A stretch of 38,242 nt of DNA from Ascoidea tarda (nom. inval.) (lineage: Eukaryota > Ascomycota > Saccharomycetes > Ascoideales > Ascoideaceae), in the NCBI GenBank assembly GCA_030560485.1, contig JAKTTS010000092.1, positions 1 through 38,242 of the forward strand. The letters are read 5' to 3'. Shown here one piece after another: positions 1 through 11,200 of the stretch; the first letter of the stretch is position 1; the number at the start of each line of letters is the position of its first letter. The notes beneath the pieces were generated by a model that had not been told where the DNA came from, ran no database searches, and saw only the letters and a program-made list of their open reading frames with translations. Position numbers and translations under genes: made by a program.

Positions 1-79
1 AAAATAAAAATAAAAATAAAAATAAAAATAAAAATAAAAATAAAAATAAAAATAATAAAAATAAAAATAAAATAAAAAC
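1..79. repeat. AAAAAT hexanucleotide microsatellite
   Basis: Tandem copies of AAAAAT run from the window edge almost to the stop codon of the permease gene, with one or two shortened units near the right end. It lies just downstream of that gene, so it probably falls in or beyond its 3' untranslated region. The left end is cut by the window, so the full length is unknown. Confidence 0.9.
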
Positions 80-87
80 TAGCTAGA

Positions 88-1842
88 TTAATCTTCAGAA
101 AACCAGCGGAATAATCTTTTAAAGTATGCCAATGGGTTATACCAGCAAAATGGTTTTTTTGGTGGTGCATTTCTTTTTCTTTCATCAAGCAATGCATAAT
201 ATTCCTTTTCATATTCTTCAATTTCATCCAATCCTGTTGTTAAATCAACTTCTTCACTCTTTTTCCATTTGGTTTTCTTCAATAATTTCCATCCAACAAA
301 GATAAAAATATCAATAAAAATCATAATATATGAAAATAAAAACGTTTCAACATTCCACCACCCTGGCAAAAACACTGTATAACCTGAAAGAAAAACCATG
401 ATAAATGCACAAGTCAATCCAAACATGGCTGTATATGGCTGGAAATACCCTCTGTATGGTAATGTTCTTCTATCAATACCTTGGGCTTTCATGGCTTTAA
501 AGAAAAAAATGTATGTGGTACATGAAACACAATAATTAATCAATTGAGATGTTGTAATAAGATTAACAATCCAATTTAATACTTTGGCTGAACTATTACC
601 CAATTGCAAAAATGATAAAAATGACCATGCTAACGAAACCAAGACTGCATACATTGGAACACCAGTTTTTGTGCAATATGCAAAGATTTTTGGTGCATGT
701 CCAACTTTTGCCAACCCATAAAGAGTTCTTGATGAACAATAAGTATAAGAATTACCCGATGAAAAAGCAGATGTAATCAAAGCAGCATTAACAATATCAG
801 GTAATGTGCTGATTTTCATGTTATTCATGGCAATAACAAAGGCTGAAGCACCGGCACCTGGTCTGCCATTGGTAATAGCATCAATTAATGATGGGTCTCT
901 TGATGAACAAACAATACCAGTACAAAGAACAATACCAACGAAAATAATAGCCAATCTATAAAAAACAGTCTTGAAAGCAGTTTTCATGTTGACTCTTGGA
1001 TTAATGGCTTCAGCTGCTGTCATTGCAACATATTCTGGGCCAGCAACTGTAAAACAAGCTTGGATTAAACAAGAAAAGAAACCTAAAAATCGACCCCAAT
1101 CTCCAGTTGAGATATATTCATTCATTGGCCCTGGAATGGTCCAATTTCTAAAACCATAAACATCTCTTTGAGGGTTTCCACCAACCATTGTGATAAAAGT
1201 GAAAACCATTAAACCAATGGCCAAAATAATTTTACCGATTGAAAGCCAGAATTCAATTTCGCCATAAAATGAAACAGCAAAAACATTGATGCAAAAATAA
1301 AGAAAGACTTGGACGACTAATGGAATAGCAGCAGAGTAATCGTTTCTCCAAAAGTGAATAATAGTGTTAACACCAACCACTTCATAAGGAATCAAAGCGG
1401 CTTCCAAAAACCAGAAATTCCAACCGGCCATAATTTCAAAAGCATCGTCACAACATCTACCAGCTAAAGTGACAAAAGGAGAAGGAATAGGTAAATAAGT
1501 AACCATTTCGGCGACAGTGGCTGTTATGGCAAAAATTGGTATGATCCAGATCACGAAACCTAATAATAAAGACAATGGACCACCTTTATACAACCCATTT
1601 TGTAGAGAGATGAAAATAGCAGTTCCAATAACACCAGAAAAGGCAATTAAATAAATCATTCTCTTCTTAAGTTTTCTCTTTGTAGTATGGTATTCAACAA
1701 CCTCACTTTCAGTGTCGGTAGTGACTTGGTTTTTGGTTTTTTCATCCAGTTTGATATCATAATTATTATGATGAGCAGTTTCCTTTACCACCTTTGGAGG
1801 TAAAGGAACAAAGCAATCATACAAAACACCAGAAACTGTCAT
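88..1842 (-). CDS. DIP5: amino-acid permease, DIP5-like (dicarboxylic amino acids)
   Basis: A 584-residue integral plasma-membrane transporter of the yeast amino-acid permease (APC) family, which imports amino acids by proton symport. After a hydrophilic cytosolic N-terminus (about residues 1-60) come some 12 hydrophobic segments and a charged C-terminal tail. Seen in the sequence: a GVIGTAIFISLQNGL start to TM1, then AGWNFWFLEAALIPYE and FITMVGGNPQRDVYGFR. From memory, these two resemble the Dip5 subgroup (glutamate/aspartate permeases) more than the general permeases. Length is usual for the family (about 580-610). The ATG at 1840-1842 is the first in frame. A GATAAG motif lies about 1.5 kb upstream; S. 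cerevisiae DIP5 is nitrogen-regulated, but the distance makes this weak. Family membership is near certain; the substrate is inferred. Confidence 0.8.
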   Translation of the reverse strand: MTVSGVLYDCFVPLPPKVVKETAHHNNYDIKLDEKTKNQVTTDTESEVVEYHTTKRKLKKRMIYLIAFSGVIGTAIFISLQNGLYKGGPLSLLLGFVIWIIPIFAITATVAEMVTYLPIPSPFVTLAGRCCDDAFEIMAGWNFWFLEAALIPYEVVGVNTIIHFWRNDYSAAIPLVVQVFLYFCINVFAVSFYGEIEFWLSIGKIILAIGLMVFTFITMVGGNPQRDVYGFRNWTIPGPMNEYISTGDWGRFLGFFSCLIQACFTVAGPEYVAMTAAEAINPRVNMKTAFKTVFYRLAIIFVGIVLCTGIVCSSRDPSLIDAITNGRPGAGASAFVIAMNNMKISTLPDIVNAALITSAFSSGNSYTYCSSRTLYGLAKVGHAPKIFAYCTKTGVPMYAVLVSLAWSFLSFLQLGNSSAKVLNWIVNLITTSQLINYCVSCTTYIFFFKAMKAQGIDRRTLPYRGYFQPYTAMFGLTCAFIMVFLSGYTVFLPGWWNVETFLFSYIMIFIDIFIFVGWKLLKKTKWKKSEEVDLTTGLDEIEEYEKEYYALLDERKRNAPPKKPFCWYNPLAYFKRLFRWFSED

Positions 1843-3378
1843 GACGCTTCAAAGGTTTGTTATCTGAAAATTAAGAGTATGAGCAGAAATATGTAATGTG
1901 TGAAGGACTATTAAAGAAAGCGTACGTTGTATTTGTAAATGCTGAAATTCAAAAAAAAAAAGGGTATGACACAGAATAAATTTATAATGAAAAAAAAAAA
2001 AGAAAAGAAAAAAAAAATTAAAGGGTGCAAAAGGTTGAGGTATTTATACCTGTAGATTTATTTTATTGTTATGGATTGACATAGAAGAAGAAAAAGAAGA
2101 AGAAGAAAAATGAATAAGATGGAGTTAGACTAATTGTTGCTTGAAATTGTGAAAATCAAAGTGATTAAAATCAAATAAGAAATTGGTCGTTTTTTTTTTA
2201 ATTTTTTATTTTCTTTTTTCTTTTTAATTTTTATTCATTAAAATTGAGTTATTTGAAGAGAATAAGCACTGAATTTTAATTTTTATTCTTAATTGAATAA
2301 AAAGTAGCATGTTTAATAATGTTTAATAATGTGTAATATGAAATTTTGTTGGAAAGAAATCAAACAAAGCTAGAGACAAAGTTTAATATAAAACTGTTTT
2401 TTTTTGATTTTATTTTTCGTTATAGTGTTTATTAGAAAGGTTTTATTCGACTAATGAAACTAACTTTGATAAAGGCTTTTAGAGTTTAAAACCAAGAGAA
2501 TATTGTGAATATTGAGAGAATATAATTGAATATTGTTAAAGACAAGAAGTTTAAAAGAAGCAGATTAAGCTGAAGAAAGGAGAAAATTGTATTTTTAATA
2601 AAACAAAAGTGTATATAAATTATAATAAGAAGTATGTTTTTTTGCCAGTTTTCAGTGAGAGAGAGAAAAAAGTGTCAAATTGAATCTCTGGAAACAGACT
2701 AAGCAAATGCTTAAATGAGAGTGAGCTTGTTTGGAGCTCACTCAGAAAAGGGAAAGGAAAAATAAATATGTCTTGAACTTTATGTCAGATAATGGAAGAT
2801 CCTGTTTTGATGGTGGAAAAGAAAACTGGATGCAAAGAATTGCCGTTTTGGTTACAAGGTGAAAGCGTCCTGTTATATAAGGTGTTTCCCCGCAGCAAAG
2901 CACACGGCATTCCAAATTAATTCAAAGCTAAATTCAAAATACGATGAAACACAAAACTGGGAAAGAGATTATGTAATCGTAGACGGAGATTGAGAAAAGT
3001 TCGGTACAAGTTACCCTGATGTCACATGAGTAGCTTGGAATGTATTTGGGACAGAAAGCTGATAACGATTCGGGATCGGCTCAGGAGCTAGAAGCAAAGT
3101 CAATTACGTAAGGAAGAGGAATTGGCAATGAGTTTCTTTTTTTGGCATCGAATTAGTAATGGAGAGAAGTTTATTAAGCAAATTTTAAGGTGAAAAACAG
3201 AGGCAAGGAAAAAATACTGAGACAAATTTATAATATTGGTTAATTGGAGATGATGATTAATTTTTAATCTATTTCAGGAAAAACTAGAGAAGGGTGAAAT
3301 GGATTGAAATATATTGGATTGAAATATATTGAAATGAAATAAATTGAAATGAATTTAAAATGGCGGTTTTTGAATTTT

Positions 3379-3384
3379 GATAAG
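3379..3384 (+). promoter_or_regulatory. GATAAG element
   Basis: GATAAG is the core bound by yeast GATA factors (Gln3, Gat1) that control nitrogen-regulated genes. It lies in the long region upstream of the permease gene. A single six-base match about 1.5 kb from the ATG is weak evidence by itself. Confidence 0.25.
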
Positions 3385-3464
3385 CTGATGGCGATTAACT
3401 GATTAGCTCCCTATTTTGACAATCAAACATGGTCACGTTAATTAGTGTTTTAATTATTTATTTT

Positions 3465-3510
3465 TAATATATTATTTAATATATTATTTAATATATTATT
3501 TAATATATTT
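3465..3510. repeat. 12-bp AT-only tandem repeat
   Basis: The unit TAATATATTATT is repeated three times exactly, followed by most of a fourth copy and more AT-only sequence to about 3530. Such a run would unwind easily and could serve as a replication-origin element or a nucleosome-free stretch. No exact yeast ARS consensus was recognised, so only the repeat itself is claimed. Confidence 0.8.
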
Positions 3511-3801
3511 AGTATATTTTTTATATATAGCTCTTTTGGGAATTTAAAAGAATACAAAAGCAGGTGCGAATAAAGTTTAGAGAGTATTATTACTGAATAA
3601 AAGAAATAAAAATATTCATAAAAGAAAATATATTATAGGTTGATAGTAATACTATAAAAAGAAATGAAAATTGTAAGCATATATGTATAAAATAATTAAT
3701 TGTAGAACCGTTAGGAAGAAGGGCATAGAAATAGATAAAAGTGAGGAGAAATAAAAAAAAGGATAAAGTAGATGTAAATATTTATTGTTATTTCAGAATT
3801 A

Positions 3802-4164
3802 TTAATATTCGTAGTAATCAACATCGCCGACAGAATTAAAATCATCAGCAAAACTTGAGACAACTGGCTGCCATACAGGTTCATTGGAAGTAAAATAATC
3901 AACTTCAGCAACTTTGTTTTCAGTATTTGTAAAAGGATCAACAACTTCTTCGCTTGGGGAATTGATTTCGCTGCTAAAGCTGCTAGTTCTTGTTCTACCC
4001 AAATTATTATTGTAGAGCTCAACAGCGTCAACTTCTAAAATAGAAGGATTGGTTTCTTTTGGTTGGATGGGTTCATCGTGGTTGTGCAATAAGTGGGTAA
4101 TTTGAACAGCATCATTGATGTTAATGAAATTAGCGTTATCAGAAGTAAAAGTAGAGTAAACCAT
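3802..4164 (-). CDS. small acidic hypothetical protein (120 aa)
   Basis: A 120-residue open frame with a clean ATG at 4162-4164. I do not recognise the family. The protein is hydrophilic and acidic, rich in Asn, Asp, Glu and Ser, with no membrane segment or signal peptide. It has a basic, Ser-rich patch near the middle (GRTRTSSFSSE) that looks like a phosphorylation site, and ends in an aromatic acidic tail (DVDYYEY). It looks intrinsically disordered. Coding use looks genuine, since its Leu codons include no CTG. Its own promoter would lie in 4165-4400, and the GC island at 4740-5100 lies farther upstream. Another reading frame overlaps the same DNA but is lower in complexity and less plausible. 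Confidence 0.6.
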   Translation of the reverse strand: MVYSTFTSDNANFININDAVQITHLLHNHDEPIQPKETNPSILEVDAVELYNNNLGRTRTSSFSSEINSPSEEVVDPFTNTENKVAEVDYFTSNEPVWQPVVSSFADDFNSVGDVDYYEY

Positions 4165-4926
4165 TGTGATTGTATTATGAAGAATTGAAGATTAAAAATT
4201 AAAAATCAAGATGAGCAGCAAGATTAATATAAGATTGAAGATTGGAGATTGTGATTGTTCAAACTATGATTGTGGTGATGAGTAGAATAAAGAACTCGAA
4301 AAAGGCGAGGATGAAGGATACTTAAATATCAAAAAAACACAGCAAAGCATTTTGTATTTCTGATAGTTTTCAAAATAGGATTAACTCACAAAATCTAAAT
4401 ATTATGAGACAGACTCAAGATAGCTGTTTAAACCGCCATAAACAAATCACCAAGCAGACTGTAGGCAAGATTATTAAGCAAATTTGCGAAAGCATTGCAG
4501 AAGAGCTCTATCTCTCTGGCTGTTGCTTCATCGCTATGCAAATAGAAAACTTAGATCGGTTGACTCCAGTTCTCCATACATTTCCAGGGAAAGCATCCCT
4601 CGTTTGAAAAGTCGCAGGCTCTTGTCGTTGAAATTTGTGTCAAACTGAGCATTCGCTCCGTTTCGTTGCGTTTTTCCAAACAAACAGCTCCCGCTCCAGC
4701 GTCGGAACGCTACTTTTAGTGTGGAACCCAAAATATGCTTGTTTTGTCCAATCTAACCAGCGCTTGCGGGACACATGGACAACGAGGGATCAGGCCCCGT
4801 GGGCTCGCTATCTCAGACATCCAGCACACGGTGGTCACATGCTGCGCCCGCCCAGCGCTGTGGCCCCGAGGAATCTGTCCGGGCCCGCGCACAGTCCGCA
4901 GCGGCAGCCTGGCTTTGCAAACACTG

Positions 4927-4932
4927 CACGTG
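4927..4932. promoter_or_regulatory. CACGTG E-box
   Basis: CACGTG is the palindromic core for bHLH factors such as Cbf1 and Pho4. It lies inside the GC island. A second copy occurs at 21859-21864 upstream of UGA1, also inside a G+C-rich stretch. The match is exact, but function is not shown. Confidence 0.35.
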
Positions 4933-5031
4933 CGCCGGCCCTCAACAAACACCGCGCTGGGCTGTGGTGATCTCACCCTGCCCTGCCTGGCAGCAGCAAT
5001 CCCGTGCCGAAAGCAGCTCTTTTGGGAGGCC

Positions 5032-5037
5032 ACGCGT
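5032..5037. promoter_or_regulatory. ACGCGT (MCB core) in the GC island
   Basis: ACGCGT is the MluI cell-cycle box bound by MBF in budding yeasts. CpG-containing words are rare in this AT-rich window, but in a 65-70% G+C stretch a single copy could arise by chance. Confidence 0.25.
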
Positions 5038-5086
5038 GCCATTAGCCCATTTTGACGAAAGCACACTTCCCTTTCGCCTCTTGCCA

Positions 5087-5101
5087 GGTCACCGGGTCAC
5101 C
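5087..5101 (+). repeat. direct repeat GGTCACC / GGGTCACC
   Basis: Two abutting copies of the word GGTCACC (GGTCACC then GGGTCACC) lie at the right shoulder of the GC island. A third GGTCAC occurs at 4833-4838. Repeated words in a short island suggest a protein-binding site, but the factor is unknown. Confidence 0.4.
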
Positions 5102-6351
5102 TCTGCCCGGCTGCTCAAACAGACATTACAAAGCTAGCCAGACACATTTCAAAAAAAGGGCTGGTTCGCCTGGAGCAATGGTAGCATCGCTGTCACACAG
5201 ATTTGCTGCTAGGAGGCCACAGCGCCAGCCCACACGGACTGGCCCCTTAGACGAATATTCTGAATATCTTAGAACTCTCTGAAATATTAAATTTACTGGA
5301 ACTAACTAAAATTAGCGTTGTATTGTCTTGGGTTTTGTAATAAAATAATTATTTTCTTGATAGCCTATCCTTTGGTTTTTACTTGTTCTTTTTTCAAACT
5401 AATCAGTTTTTTGCTTCCTTTTTTACTTTCTTATTCTCTAACAAATTCTTCGCATGTTGTATTTTCATATTGCAACTCTCTCTGAAACAACTCGTTTTTT
5501 TTTCTCTTTTTACATGAGCTGAGGTTATTTGCTTTCACTACCGGCTAGTCCCTTTTAAGAAACAGCATTATGGACTATGTTGCTCTTTGTTTGTTGCTGA
5601 CTGTGATGGTTTTGTTGAATTTGACCCGTTCCTTCATTCTCCATTTGAGAAACCACACAGCTTGGTGAGAACTCGGAGTTGCTTTTTTTGTGGTTTTGTC
5701 TAAGCTTAATTTAGGTTTGGTTTTTGTTTGGCGATTAGAGCTTATCCTTGATATCATTACATAATCGTTCAATCAGCGAGCAACCACTCAACATCTCAGT
5801 CATTTCTCTACCTTTCTATTAAAAATCACACTACAAATCGCGTTTGGGATCAATTTGATTGCACTGTTATTGGAAGACTCGTTTATCAAATAAAAATGAT
5901 CCTATGCCGTTTGCGAGTGTAGGTTTCTATTGTATTTTTTTATTGACACCTATTTGATGAAAATCGTCATATTATTTTACCTTTATGAGTGGTGCTGGAA
6001 AATAACAACAATAAATAACATTATCAATTCAGTAATTTAACAACATTTAATAATATTTTTAATTTTATTTGAGAAGCAGCAGCAAATAATTATTTAAAAC
6101 TCTTAATAATTAGTATCTTACATCATACCAATTATGGGAATATTTTAGTTTACTCAAATCCTTTAATCGGCTTAAACGGACCGCAAACACAGCCGTCGGA
6201 GCTAACACACTCCGGAAAAAGTGTTCTGCGAACTGCTCTATTTGTCTCGAAATAACGATGATTCACAAGGCCCTCGATCCGGAAAAACATGCGCCAAACA
6301 ATCACACACTGCTTAGGTTTTCAAAGGTCTTCTGTGGTGAATCCGCACGCT

Positions 6352-6359
6352 TGACGTCA
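6352..6359. promoter_or_regulatory. TGACGTCA, CRE-type site
   Basis: An exact eight-base palindrome bound by ATF/CREB-type bZIP proteins (Sko1, Aca1/Cst6 in yeast). A CCAAT box follows at 6405-6409, and a TGACTCA site lies at 6635-6641. All three precede the possible small gene at 6905, so this block reads like an upstream activating region. Confidence 0.4.
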
Positions 6360-6702
6360 ATTTCATGCCACTATCACAACGAAAACACCTCAGTTTTCCA
6401 CCGTCCAATAGCCGCAGCCCGTACCGATCGTTCCACACAAAAAATCAATTACGAGTGCGGAAATCCTCAGGTTAAGCATTATTAAATTTATTTCTGTTAG
6501 AGTTTTTACCCCAGATTATATGAGACAAGTATTAATCTCAATAATCTTAATCTGGAATCCATCCAACTGTATTCCATTTCTTCAACATTCAAAAGCTAAT
6601 CCAAACAAACTCTAAATGACATTCTAACACTATTTGACTCAAGTCGCTTTTTATTTTCTCGTTTTCGTCCTTTTAAAAAATTAGCATTATATTGACTTTT
6701 TC

Positions 6703-6710
6703 TATATAAA
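6703..6710 (+). promoter_or_regulatory. TATA box (TATATAAA)
   Basis: A consensus TATA element about 195 bp before the ATG at 6905, followed by a T-rich stretch. This spacing is common in yeast. It is the best argument that the short frame starting at 6905 is transcribed. Confidence 0.45.
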
Positions 6711-6904
6711 TCACTTTTTTTTTCTTGTTTTTTTTTTCAACCTTTCATTTTTTTCATCATCATCATTATATTATACATAAACTTACACTAAATATAATTA
6801 CAACCAATCAATTAATTATATTTTCTCACATTGTATCTACATTAGATCTGCTCATTTTATTACTACAATCTACAATCTACAATCTACTATATTTTGCATC
6901 AGCC

Positions 6905-7072
6905 ATGAATACCTTACGTGTTTCTTCAATTGCAACTGCTGCTCGTTGTTATATAAAATTTTCTGATGTTGCTAAAGTTGCTAGCTTGATTCCTCAACAT
7001 CTTGTGCAAAAAAAAACTGCAAATGATATTAAAAGAGTAGGCGAGAAATTTAAATACTCCTACAGTCACTAA
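6905..7072 (+). CDS. possible 55-aa mitochondrial-type small protein
   Basis: A short open frame of 55 residues starting at ATG 6905 and ending in three consecutive stop codons. The first 20 residues are rich in Arg, Ser and Ala with no acidic residue (MNTLRVSSIATAARCYIKF), as in a mitochondrial import sequence. The rest is basic and hydrophilic with a Tyr/Ser-rich end. No CTG codon is used. A TATA box lies upstream, preceded by a block of regulatory words. I do not recognise the family. The frame stays open upstream without another ATG, so 6905 is the natural start. It may be a real small gene, or a chance frame in a long spacer. Confidence 0.4.
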   Translation: MNTLRVSSIATAARCYIKFSDVAKVASLIPQHLVQKKTANDIKRVGEKFKYSYSH

Positions 7073-8202
7073 TAATAAAACCTGCACTGCATTATATCAC
7101 TAATAATGATATATCTCATTTTTGGCTCGAGATTTTATTTTAATCTTGAAAAGATTTGTTCATGAAAAACCTATGGTTTGGCACTGTACTATTAAATTTG
7201 GTTTAATTTTTTTTCACTTGCTTTTGCTTTGGTACTGAATGTCTTTTGTTTTATTTGGTTTTGACTTATTGTGTTAAATTCAAACTCATAAATTACTTGA
7301 AATTGAATGGAAATTGATCTGCAATTTTATTCAATAAAAAAATAAAAAAATCAAAATTTAAAAATGGTTTTGAATGGTTTTTTCTTCATACGCTTTAACG
7401 ACTTAGAAGTAGCTATGCTGGTTTTAGCACTTCATATCTTTCAATCATATGATTTTTTTTTCTTACGATTTTTTCTTTTTTATATAAATTAATGCAACTG
7501 TTTTTCAAGTCGATTAAATTTGTGTTTTCTACGTTTTAATTTTTACTTATTCAAACTCTTTCCGCAACTTGACCAATTCAATTAAACGCAAACAAAGAAA
7601 AAAATCCATGTATGATTATTTCATCATATTTTCATAATATAGACTTACATCTCATCAAATCAATCGTCTCGTTGCATGTTCACCAGTTTTAAACTATATA
7701 AAAATATCGTTAGATAGCTACATCTTATATTGCTATCTGATAGTCAACTTAACCCAAAACAGGAACCAATGGTTTTCATAGCCGTTTGTTTTCAGGCCCG
7801 GATTTTCTTCCAAACCCTTCCACGCGGTATCTCCCGGGAACTGCATCGAACCACACTCAAAAACAGTTTTCCCCCTTTCATTTTCGGCTTTTGATTTATA
7901 CGAGACAGTAACACAAAAAAAGAAAAAATCATCCACTCGGAAAAACTCATTTCGGGTTCTGAAAACAAGGCTCTAAAAACAAAAAAAAAAACAACACACA
8001 ATTTAGTATAACATAAATTAACAATAACAGTGCAAAATGACTCTCTAAAGTATTTAAAAAAAGAAAAAAATAATGGGTGAATAAATTTGTGAGTAAAGCC
8101 AAAAAAAATAAAATAAAATAAAATGAAAAACAAAATATATCTATAAACTAAATAAATTTATTTTTTAGTAGATGAGTAAGAAAAAAATTAAAAATATGCT
8201 AT
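7073..8202. other. AT-rich spacer downstream of CCH1
   Basis: About 1.1 kb between the possible small gene and the 3' end of CCH1. It is AT-rich with many A- and T-tracts. A slightly G+C-richer patch at 7740-7880 has two overlapping open frames on the minus strand, neither with recognisable features nor a promoter that I can see. Nothing else stands out. Confidence 0.5.
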
Positions 8203-11200
8203 TTATTTTAGTATTGTAGAAGGTGAAGTTGGATCTATATCAAGAAAGATGGAGTTAATTGGAGTTAAATCCAAATTAACATTCGAAGTTCTTTGATACA
8301 CCAGCTGTGGAACAGGAATTGTACCAATATTAAAAACTTCGTCCTCCTCGCTCTCTTCACTATCAGTATTTGTTGTAGTTGCTCTATTAGAAAGAAAACA
8401 CCAACGTTTTTGAACCATCAAGACCGTAGCATTATATCTTTTCTTTTTTATTCTTGCATCAACTTTCCTTAATAATAGCTTTCTGTCGAGATAATCATCC
8501 AATATTAAACATCTACTGGCCTTAAATAATGAATTGAGAGCAATTTGTTCCAAAAGTTTTTTGAATGATATACCTTCGTGATTGTTTTCTTCCATATAAA
8601 TTAATGCCTCTTCAACGATTCTTTCAAAAATGATTTTTCTGGTTTGAATTTCTTCAACATCAATAGCATTTAATGATCTTTTCATTGCAGCCAAATTGAG
8701 ATCAAATTGATAAGGTGTCCACCTTGGATTTTGTGAAATCCACAGTTTTTTCAATTGGGGAATTTTGAGGTCATTTTCATAGACCTGGAATGATAAAACT
8801 CCATCCAAACAACTTAAAAATTTATAAATATCATCTTTATCAATAAAACCAGTGCCATTTTTATCAAACTTCATCCATGCATCTTTGAACTTTCTAATTT
8901 CAGATCTTGTTATCGATTGCAATTTACCACTTTCCTGATAAACATAACTAAAATTATCAACAATCAATGAAATAAATAAATTCAACATAATAAACATTGA
9001 TAGAATATTCCAACTAATAAAGAAAATATTGGCATAAACTTTACTACCACAGTCTGAGCCGTATAAAGTCGATGATTCTGTGCAGTATGGGCTTTGGACA
9101 TAGTAATCTTGCATTGAATAATTCCACCCTTCCCCAAAACTCATTTTAAATAACAAAACCAATGCTTTTGGAATTGTCCTGAAATTTTGTGTGCCCGAAC
9201 CATTCTCACCTATTCTAGTTAACCCAAAAATTTGATTTAACGCAATTGCGTAAACTAAAAATAATATAACCCAAATATAAAACAAAGATAATAATGAAAA
9301 TGCACTAGCTGAAGCAAATTTCAATAACTCACTTAATTTTTCACTTCTTGGTATCACAAACAATATGACTAGTAAGAGCAATGTTTTTGTAATTCTATCT
9401 AAAGCAACAGATTCTTTATTAAAAAAAAATAATGCAACACAAAGAAAAAAAACTGGCACAGAAATAATAATGGAAAGAAAATCCCATTTATTACTTTTCT
9501 TGAATCCCTTAGAATAAATTACCAATACTATGTGCATAAAAAAAAAGAATGTAGTGCCCATGAACATAGCCAATCTTAGATGATCCAATTTTTCATTCGA
9601 AGGGTATGTTTCCATAACTAATATGATTGCATGGAAGAATAAAACCATATCATAAATTAAATTCCAATAACGATGTCTTGTTGATTTTCTATCCACAACT
9701 AATTCATAACAAAAGCACCTAAATGAAGAAAAATTATCTGTTATTGGTCTGCTCGAAGGTTGAACTTGATTCAAAAGTTTTTTCACCTCATACCAAGACC
9801 TTTGTTCCTCAATTAAATAAGCAGTCCCATTAGTTTGGGAATAGTTGTTAATAATAATTGAAACAAATAAATTCAAAATGAATATAATTGCCACAAAGAT
9901 AAAAATAATCGGAAATATAGCATTCATTGGTTGAGCAAATCTTTTTGGAGGAGAACCAATTCCAGTGCTATTCATAACATCTATTAAAAGATCAACCCAA
10001 CCTTCTAAAGAAACTATCTGAAATAATGTAGAGAATGAATACCAAAATGTGTCAAATTGGAGAGGCGGATTTGAAAAAACTCTGGGAGCTAAATATTCCC
10101 AGTTATAAGGAGAAGTCATAAATTCATTAAAACATTCGCTCAGACTTAAGGAATCATCATTACAGCGGCCAAGTCTTCCGCTAAATATGTTCAATCCCCA
10201 AAGTGAAAAAGGAATTAATAAACTCATAGAAACAAGCCCTGCACCTAAAATTTTGTGAAAACCCGAAAGAATTGTTTTTTGAAAAGTTTCTTTAGCAGTA
10301 TTACTTATTCTCAAAAGACCCAACGTTCTCAAAGCCTTGAAACCGCGAAAAATTGTTGCTAAACCTGTGTTTCCAATTAATGAACAAATAAAGTTAATCC
10401 ATAACGAAATTAATACATAAAAATCAATAACGTTCCAAGGTGATTGCATAATACCGTTTGGTGTCAAATAAAACCCATCAGCAATTACTTTCACAAAAAA
10501 CTCAAAAGTAAATATAGCAATAAAATATATATCAAGGAAAAAGGACCAGTTATATTTACTCCCATCAAGCTGATCTTTAGAATATAATGGTGTCACATAA
10601 CACGCAATTATCAATAAAGCAATAGTCGACAGATCCATTACAAAAACAAACAATGCATGTAATATTTCATTAGGTTTTCTGCCATTCTCCATTTGGTTTT
10701 CATCATATCGCTCACCAATAGGTCTCACAAACAATTGGAAAAATCTTCTAAGAGGACTTTTGGTCAGAAAAATAAAAAGAGTCATATTGAAATTTGGATT
10801 ATTCTTTAAAAATCTTTGTTTTCTAGCTCTCATAATTTTATTTTCCATATCCATATTTTTGGCTAATTTATCAGGATCAATAGTGTTTTCAATATCGGTT
10901 CTTCTTTGTTCCAAAAAAGGATTTTCAAAAAAATTTTTGTAAATATTTGGAAAGTGCTTAGATAATATTTTAAACCTGTTTTGCTTTTGCAAATCAAAAA
11001 AAACATTTTGTTTATTCGATTTAATAGCTACCTTGTCTCCTTCAAAATCCAAATAGTTTGCTAACGCATCGTCTTCTTTTAATATTTCAAAATATTCTTT
11101 ATAATTTTTTGATCTGCCTGAATTCAAAAGGTTTTTATTCAACTTGTCTTTCAAATGCGAAAAAAAACTTGTTTGTTGATTGTTTTTATCTAGCAAAGTA

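Larger units (their letters stand above)
1843..3801. other. long AT-rich spacer upstream of the permease gene
   Basis: Almost 2 kb without a convincing gene. It holds A- and T-tracts near 1950-2030 and 2185-2240, a purine-rich (GAA)n-like stretch at 2083-2110, and a TATATAAGG at about 2874. The 2700-3130 part has higher G+C than its flanks, and a 12-bp AT repeat lies at 3465-3510. GATAA-type elements occur at 3061 and 3379. The right end is the 3' side of the small acidic-protein gene. Confidence 0.6.
4740..5100. other. GC island (65-70% G+C core)
   Basis: Counting 4801-5040 by hand gives 162 G or C of 240 bases (about 67%), against a mostly AT-rich window. Overlapping open frames occur on both strands, none with a recognisable product and several rich in CTG, the codon real genes here avoid. 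The island contains an E-box, an MluI-box core and repeated GGTCAC words, so an upstream regulatory region is one reading. A transferred or otherwise compositionally distinct insertion is another. Confidence 0.75.
4165..6904. other. large spacer with a GC island
   Basis: About 2.7 kb with no convincing gene. The first part (4165-4550) is ordinary AT-rich promoter sequence of the acidic-protein gene. From about 4550 to 5260 the G+C rises sharply. From 5280 to 6160 the DNA is AT-rich and featureless. From 6160 to 6480 G+C rises again and regulatory-looking words appear (TGACGTCA, CCAAT, CGG triplets). Short open frames in the islands are best explained by scarcity of AT-rich stop codons. Confidence 0.6.

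Noticed and set aside
4635-5282. Several overlapping open frames on both strands in the GC island
   Set aside because: They overlap in all directions, contain many CTG codons (avoided by real genes here) and show no recognisable motifs. High G+C explains the lack of stops.
7733-8133. Two overlapping minus-strand frames downstream of CCH1
   Set aside because: One is mostly Phe/Leu-rich from T-tracts; the other is a short frame with no conserved pattern. Neither has a clear promoter.
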